NCBI GenBank assembly: GCA_003255025.1
Contig: QANY01006259.1
Span: forward strand, 1,481,664-1,545,663
Direction: 5' to 3'
Length of the DNA: 64,000 nt
Source of the DNA: Datisca glomerata
Taxonomy: Eukaryota; Streptophyta; Magnoliopsida; Cucurbitales; Datiscaceae
Every line of letters begins with the position of its first letter. Position 1 is the stretch's first letter. The position numbers and the translations under genes were made by a program. Positions 58,965 to 64,000 of the stretch are shown here, in pieces. Below the pieces are notes generated by a model. That model saw only the letters and a list, made by a program, of their open reading frames with translations. It did no database searches and was not told the DNA's origin.

Positions 58965-60885
58965 TGTAGCAATGTGCGTGCGACGTGGAGTGGAGATTAA
59001 AAAATTCATTTTTTAAGGAAAAAGAAATTTGGAGTCGCCACCAATCATTTTAGGGTGCGATTGGCCACCCAATTTTAAGATGAAAATTTTTTGTCTACGA
59101 AAACTCAAAGTTGTTTCGGGAGTCGTTTGTGTGTGAGGAAGGTATTAGCACCCCACAACACCCATTATAAAATGGTTACCAAATTTAATCAAATGCTATC
59201 CAATTTTTTATTTTAAGGCAAAAGGTTAAAGAGATTCATTTTTTAATGTCCCATTTGATGCATTTTGTATAATAGAAATGAACAAAATAAATTACTTTTA
59301 ATGGGTGGTTCAAAGACCATTGAAAAAAATTATTTTTTTGTATTCTTATATATTTTTAAATCAAAACATTATTAGAGTTATTCTCGGTATCCCAAGAATA
59401 ACTCCTCACTTCAGTAGTTCGAGAAGTTTGGTATCCCAAAAATCTCAAAGTCCATCGTCGGCCTTTTTTAGTGAAAATTAAATAATAGAAGTAACAAAAT
59501 CTAAANNNNNNNNNNNNNNNNNNNNNNNNNNNNNNNNNNNNNNNNNNNNNNNNNNNNNNNNNNNNNNNNNNNNNNNNNNNNNNNNNNNNNNNNNNNNNNN
59601 NNNNNNNNNNNNNNNNNNNNNNNNNNNNNNNNNNNNNNNNNNNNNNNNNNNNNNNNNNNNNNNNNNNNNNNNNNNNNNNNNNNNNNNNNNNNNNNNNNNN
59701 NNNNNNNNNNNNNNNNNNNNNNNNNNNNNNNNNNNNNNNNNNNNNNNNNNNNNNNNNNNNNNNNNNNNNNNNNNNNNNNNNNNNNNNNNNNNNNNNNNNN
59801 NNNNNNNNNNNNNNNNNNNNNNNNNNNNNNNNNNNNNNNNNNNNNNNNNNNNNNNNNNNNNNNNNNNNNNNNNNNNNNNNNNNNNNNNNNNNNNNNNNNN
59901 NNNNNNNNNNNNNNNNNNNNNNNNNNNNNNNNNNNNNNNNNNNNNNNNNNNNNNNNNNNNNNNNNNNNNNNNNNNNNNNNNNNNNNNNNNNNNNNNNNNN
60001 NNNNNNNNNNNNNNNNNNNNNNNNNNNNNNNNNNNNNNNNNNNNNNNNNNNNNNNNNNNNNNNNNNNNNNNNNNNNNNNNNNNNNNNNNNNNNNNNNNNN
60101 NNNNNNNNNNNNNNNNNNNNNNNNNNNNNNNNNNNNNNNNNNNNNNNNNNNNNNNNNNNNNNNNNNNNNNNNNNNNNNNNNNNNNNNNNNNNNNNNNNNN
60201 NNNNNNNNNNNNNNNNNNNNNNNNNNNNNNNNNNNNNNNNNNNNNNNNNNNNNNNNNNNNNNNNNNNNNNNNNNNCTTTATCATCATCCTCATTAATTAA
60301 GTTGATGACAAAGACATCTCAATATCCAACTTGTAAAGAAATCATCAAAGCATGAAATTAAAATGTTAAGATTTAAATGAGGAGAAATGATAAAGAATGA
60401 ACAAATCACTTATGTATAAAAAATACAAAAGATATCAACTACATTCATATGAAGAAGAGAGATGAACAAAATATATTATGAACAAATGTACCAAACAATT
60501 AAGCTACCTTGAGAAGAAGAAATGGAAGAAGATGAAGATAATAGAAGTGTAGAACCTCTTCCTCTCTCTCAAATTACCTCTCTTTCTCACTCTAAATAAT
60601 GACTTCTCCCTTTTTTTTACTCCCCAAAAGACCTCCCCTTAAGTGAAGACTTCAATCCTATTTATAGGCAAAATTAGGGTTTGCCTTTTTTACTTTTAGT
60701 CTTTTTTCAATTTTATTTTTTTAGTCCTTTTTTTCAATTTTTACTTTTTAGTCTTTGGACCACTTTTCTTATTTTAGTATTGGATTAGTTTTCAAATTAT
60801 ACATATAGTCTTGGATTATTATAAGAGCCAAAATATAAAGCATGTATATTTCATGTATTAGGCCGGATAAAATATGGTATCTACA
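58965..60885 (-). mobile_element. Nested solo LTR of the same family, inverted (TSD AAATT/ACATT)
   Basis: It begins TGTAGCAATGTGCGTGCGAC and ends ATGGTATCTACA, the reverse complement of the LTR it lies in. It is very similar to the solo LTR at 2528-4226. Flanks ACATT (58960-58964) and AAATT (60886-60890) are a one-mismatch 5-bp duplication. The undisturbed 5' LTR reads AAATT at the site. Confidence 0.9.
59506..60275. other. Assembly gap (770 N)
   Basis: The run lies within the nested solo LTR, so its content is expected to be LTR sequence. The 271-codon frame running through it is meaningless. Confidence 0.98.
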
Positions 60886-61387
60886 AAATTTTATAAATTT
60901 CTTTATTTAGTTTTCACTAAGAAAATCCGATGAAGGACTTTAGAATTTTTGGGATACCAAATTTCTCGAACTACCGAGGTGAGAAGTTATTTTTAGGACA
61001 CCGAGAGTAACTCCAATAGCGCTTTGATTAAAAAAATAATTTTTAATGGTCTTTATACCACCCGTTGAAGATAATTTATTTGCTCATTTTTATGATGCAA
61101 AATGTACCAAATGGGACATTCAAAATTGAATTTTTATAACATTATTTAAAAAAAAATTGGATAGTATTTGATTAAATTTGATAACCATTTTTCACAATGG
61201 ACGGTGTGGGGTGCTAATACCTTCCCCACACGCAAATGACTCCCGACCAATTTTAAATTTTCGCAGACCAAAATATTTAATTTTAAAATTGGGTGACCAA
61301 TCACGCCCTAAAATGATTGGTGGCGACTCTGAATTTCTTTTTTTTTTCAAAAAATGAGTTTTCAATCGTCGTATGCACGTTGCGACA

Positions 61388-62291
61388 ACTAGAAAGTTCT
61401 AAAAACACATAATGATGTTTCAATTGGTGCTACTAGTGACTCAATAGATATAAGAATCCATTAACCTCCTCAACAGCTTTCTGCCCCTACTCCTTTTATT
61501 GCATAAAAAATGTCTCTATTCCACTATTGGAACATAGCCATCCTTCTACTCTCAGAGACTCAAAAGTTCTAGAAACACATAATGATGTTTAACTAGGTGC
61601 TACTAAAGACTCAGTAGATATAGGAATCTATCATCCTCCCCAGTAACTTGTTGTCTCTACTCCTTCTATTGCACAAGAAAAACTTTCTCCCGTTACACCT
61701 ATTATTCTACTATTGGAACACAACCACCATCTTACTCCCGAAGACTATGAAGCTCTACAAACATATAATGATGTTGAAGTAGGTGCTACTAGTGACTCAA
61801 CAATTATCAAAATCCCTCATTCTTCTCTTACTCCTCATCCTAACGTTTTAACATTAGAGATCATGAATGATTCGAACAATGGCATTTCTCTTCCTCATAG
61901 TGGGTCTTTAAATGGAGTATGTACTCATGATAGAAACAGTGCTAATACTCCTCCTTCCATTTGGCATGTACTACTAGCCGAATGGAGAATTTTCCTTACT
62001 TTTTTTGCTTATATGGTAATTCGGATATTGATAGGCACAAATGGAAAGTTTAATGGAGAGGTAAAAAAGGGAAAGTTTACAAATAGGAAACTTATTCTAC
62101 TGAATTCAATGTATTTCCCCATGGTCAGCGTATCCATCATCGGCTATGGAGATCTTGTACCAAGCTCAAGTGCCACTAGAGTAATGCCATTTCTTCTTAT
62201 TTTATATGGTATGTTCATCATTGGCGCTATCCTGAGCGATTTTGTTAAGAATGTTTTGAATCATTTCAATTCAAAGCTTATTAAAAGATGA
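61388..62291 (+). pseudogene. TPK/KCO-like potassium channel gene, last repeat units and pore domain
   Basis: This is the continuation of the 43790-46297 array beyond the retroelement. About two more repeat units (61388-61800) lead in frame into a 192-codon open frame (61713-62291). Residues 1-35 are the repeat (MEHNHHLTPEDYEALQTYND). A linker follows, then a membrane helix at about 92-109 (WRIFLTFFAYMVIRILIG). A pore helix and selectivity filter at about 131-150 (SMYFPMVSVSIIGYGDLVPS) and a second helix at about 158-176 complete it. GYGD and the following LVPSSSATR match the first pore of plant vacuolar two-pore channels (TPK1 type). The usual TxGYGD is IIGYGD here. There is no second pore or EF-hand, and the frame stops 16 codons after helix 2. 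It is likely a broken or neofunctionalised channel with an unusual N-terminus. Confidence 0.8.
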
Positions 62292-62302
62292 TGTAGCAAA
62301 TA

Positions 62303-62560
62303 TAGAGGTGTTAACAAGTACCGGGCTGCCTGGAAGCCCATCACTTACAACTTGCATGTCGAACAAGGCCCGACACGGTAATTCACATGCTGGTCCTAGC
62401 CTGGTACACAACCCTAGGCCTATAATGGGCCTAGGTTTTTAAGAAAGGCTCGACAAGACCAGACACATTTTAAATGGCGTGCCAAGCCGTGCCAGTCCCG
62501 ACATGGTTTAAACCATTGCATAAAGCAATGGTCATATAATGGTAATACCATATTGCCATT
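62303..62560 (+). repeat. hAT-type terminal region, copy 1
   Basis: It starts TAGAGGTGTTAACAAGTACC, like the TAGAGGTGTCAA termini of plant hAT elements. It continues with GGGC/GCCC-rich words (CCCGACACGG, GGGCCTAGG) and ends ATGGTAATACCATATTGCCA-TTTAGT. It is not followed by a hAT gene; the next pore fragment begins within 10 bp. Confidence 0.6.
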
Positions 62561-62564
62561 TAGT

Positions 62565-62790
62565 TAAAAAAGGAATGTTTACAAACATGAAACTCAATCT
62601 ACCGAATTCAATGTATTTCTCTATAGTCAGCGTTCCACTGTTGGCTATAAAGTTCTTGTACCAAGCTGAAGTGTCACTAAAGTAATGACATTTCTTCTTA
62701 TTTTATATGATATGTTCATCATCGACACTATGCTGGATGATTTTGTTAAGAATGTTTTAGATTACTTCAACTCATAACTTGTTAAAATAA
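62565..62790 (+). pseudogene. TPK-like pore fragment, copy 2
   Basis: The segment from GGAATGTTTACAAACATG matches 62071-62280. The filter region is damaged (GYK in place of GYGD) and the frame broken. FLLILYDMFIIDTMLDDFVK of the second helix is still readable. Confidence 0.8.
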
Positions 62791-62803
62791 GATGTAACAA
62801 ATG

Positions 62804-63072
62804 TAGAGGTGTCAATAAGTGTCGGGTTTTCGGGCTGTCCAGAGGGAAAGCACTAATAACTGGCGTGCCAGACAAGGCCCAACATGGTAATTTATGTGTC
62901 GGTCCTAGCCTGACACACAAACCCGACCTGTAACGGGCATGGGTTTTTAAGATAGGCCTGACAGGGTCCAGTACATTTTAAATGGTGTGCCCAGTCGTGC
63001 CATGCCCGACATAGTCCAAACGTTGGATAAACCAATGGTTATATAATAATGGCAATGTCATATTGCCATTTA
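62804..63072 (+). repeat. hAT-type terminal region, copy 2
   Basis: It starts TAGAGGTGTCAATAAGTGTC and again runs through GGGC/GCCC words to ATATTGCCATTTAGT, directly before pore copy 3. Confidence 0.6.
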
Positions 63073-63357
63073 GTAATGAATGGAAAGTTTACAAACACAA
63101 AACTCAATCTACTGAATTCAATGCATTTCTCCATAGTCAGCGTATCCATCATCGGCTATGGTAATCTTGTACCAAGCTCAAGTGCTACTAGAGTAATGGC
63201 ATTTCTTATTTTATATGGTATGTTCATCATTGGCGCTATACTGGGCGATTTTGTTAAGAATGAATCCACTCAGAGTTTGTTAAAAGAGGATGTAATAAAT
63301 GTAGAGGTGTCAACAAGTATTGGACCTTCGGCCGACTCGGAGGCTCGGCACATGTAA
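63049..63357 (+). pseudogene. TPK-like pore fragment, copy 3, fused to hAT end
   Basis: This is a 102-codon open frame starting in the tail of hAT copy 2. The channel part includes LLNSMHFSIVSVSIIGYGNL (Asp of GYGD changed to Asn), VPSSSATRVMAFLILYGMFI and GAILGDFVKN. It then continues in frame into the next hAT terminus (DVINVEVSTS). It lacks the first membrane helix, so no channel function is expected unless spliced to other exons. Confidence 0.75.
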
Positions 63358-64000
63358 CTAGCGTGCGAGGCTAGGCCTGACACGGTAATTCACGTGTCGG
63401 TCTTCGCCCGACACACAACCTCGGGCCTAGGTTTCTAAGATAGGCCAGCACGACCCGTCACATTTTAAATGGCGTGCTGGGTCATTCCAAGCCCAACACG
63501 ATCCAGACCCTTGCATAAAGCAACAGCCATATAATAATGGCAATGCCATATTGCCATTTAGTAAGCAACAATCATTTTGACCGATTTTGACCGTTGCCTT
63601 ATATATATATATATATATGTTTTGTTTTTTTATTTATAATATTAATTTTCATAATTTAAATTTTTTGTATAAATACCTATACCCTCATACAGTTCCTTCA
63701 GTACTCATTCTTTACCTCAATTCTCTCTCTCTTTGTCTCTCTCTAATTCTCATTTCTCAATTGAGTCAATTCTCCATGATAATTTTTTATATATGGACGG
63801 TGAAGGTATTTCGACGACCACCACCGCTAAAACCTCAAAAGTGTCAAGATATAGTAAAATATGAGATCATTTCACTGTGGTGAATCCTGTGGGCAAGAGA
63901 GTTTAATTTATTATCGTCAAGTATAATGATTGCAAGAAAAGTTACATCCTGTGGACAAAAGAATTTAATTTACTATCGTCAAGTATAAAATTATCGTCAG
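63302..64000 (+). mobile_element. hAT element 5' end with leader and start of a BED-like ORF (continues past window)
   Basis: It starts TAGAGGTGTCAACAAGTATT. It contains the GGGC/GCCC subterminal words, GACCGATTTTGACCGTTGCC, an AT repeat, a TATA-like GTATAAATACC (about 63668) and a CT-rich leader. ATG at 63793 opens MDGEGISTTTTAKTSKVSRY, then, across a stop, DHFTVVNPVGKR. The DHFT segment recalls the BED zinc finger that starts hAT transposases (W-x-HF). A 61-bp tandem duplication (CCTGTGGGCAAGAGAGTTTA and CCTGTGGACAAAAGAATTTA) disturbs the reading near the window end. It is probably a decayed hAT. Confidence 0.55.
63587..63620. repeat. AT dinucleotide tract
   Basis: TTATATATATATATATATATG lies between the hAT terminal region and its leader. 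Confidence 0.8.

Larger units (their letters stand above)
46298..61387 (+). mobile_element. Ty3/Gypsy retrotransposon, Tat/Ogre-like, 15.1 kb (TSD ACTAG)
   Basis: The 5' LTR (46298-48347) and 3' LTR (57222-61387, interrupted) begin TGTAGATACC and end TTGCGACA. ACTAG flanks both ends (46293-46297 and 61388-61392). The internal order is primer-binding region (GACGACTCTACTGGGG at about 48352), ORF1, gag-protease, an intron-like gap, then reverse transcriptase, RNase H, a second RNase H and an integrase tail. An extra ORF1 before gag and two RNase H domains are hallmarks of the Tat/Ogre lineage. The protease core and most of integrase are deleted and frames are broken, so it is immobile on its own. 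It inserted into the channel-gene repeat array. Confidence 0.95.
57222..61387 (+). repeat. 3' LTR of the Tat-like element, interrupted by a nested solo LTR
   Basis: The segments 57222-58964 and 60891-61387 (with 60886-60890 as the duplicated target) join to about 2240 bp. That is some 190 bp longer than the 5' LTR, owing to an insertion at about 58525-58735. The LTR ends CGTATGCACGTTGCGACA, followed by TSD ACTAG. Confidence 0.93.

Noticed and set aside
59478..60293. 271-codon minus-strand open frame
   Set aside because: It is almost entirely N; an assembly gap within an LTR, not a gene.
1..64000. tRNA, rRNA or other structured RNA genes
   Set aside because: None recognised by eye; a covariance-model scan would be decisive.

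Overview
This window is nuclear DNA of a flowering plant, probably a eudicot. It is AT-rich and intron-tolerant, and carries an AP2/ERF (DREB-type) transcription factor. Almost everything else is layered transposable-element debris: Ty3 and Ty1 LTR retrotransposons, LINEs, Mutator-like (MULE), CACTA and hAT elements, several nested in one another with readable target-site duplications (TSDs). No species can be named from the sequence. Three N runs (3839-4040, 15540-15578, 59506-60275) mark it as a draft assembly.

Layout. 1-1500 looks like the 3' end of an LTR retroelement. 2.1-10.4 kb holds two related MULE relics side by side. The first is split by a solo LTR with TSD GGGCG. The second carries a decayed minus-strand MURA transposase. 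Both carry arrays of the palindromic word CTACACGATG/CATCGTGTAG. 10.4-13.15 kb carries intron-containing fragments of a p23 co-chaperone gene and a NAC gene in one orientation. 13-21.8 kb is AT-rich, with a Mutator-type element (9-bp TSD), a hairpin MITE-like repeat, an organelle-like segment and dispersed repeats. 21809-24735 is a CACTA element that has captured two exons of a TRAPPC4/Trs23-type gene. A LINE tail follows.

The one clearly intact gene is the DREB/ERF at 27177-27968, with a TATA box and a polyadenylation signal. Around it lie AT-rich DNA, a Copia-type solo LTR (29788-31753) and a decayed Copia gag (about 33.9-34.8 kb). At 36955-42460 a LINE reverse-transcriptase relic is split by a 4.84-kb non-autonomous LTR element with TSD TAGAT.

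From 43.8 kb to the end is the most unusual locus. An approximately 62-codon, proline-rich tandem repeat (about 16 units) leads in frame into a plant two-pore-type (TPK/KCO-like) potassium channel pore domain. The array is split by a 15.1-kb Tat/Ogre-like Ty3 element (46298-61387, TSD ACTAG). That element's 3' LTR contains another solo LTR of the same family. Downstream, the pore segment is repeated twice more, each copy followed by the 5' terminal region of a hAT element. The last copy runs on into a hAT leader and the start of a BED-finger-like ORF at the window edge.

The genes do not form a pathway. The window records successive transposition, gene-fragment capture and tandem amplification around one stress-type transcription factor gene.
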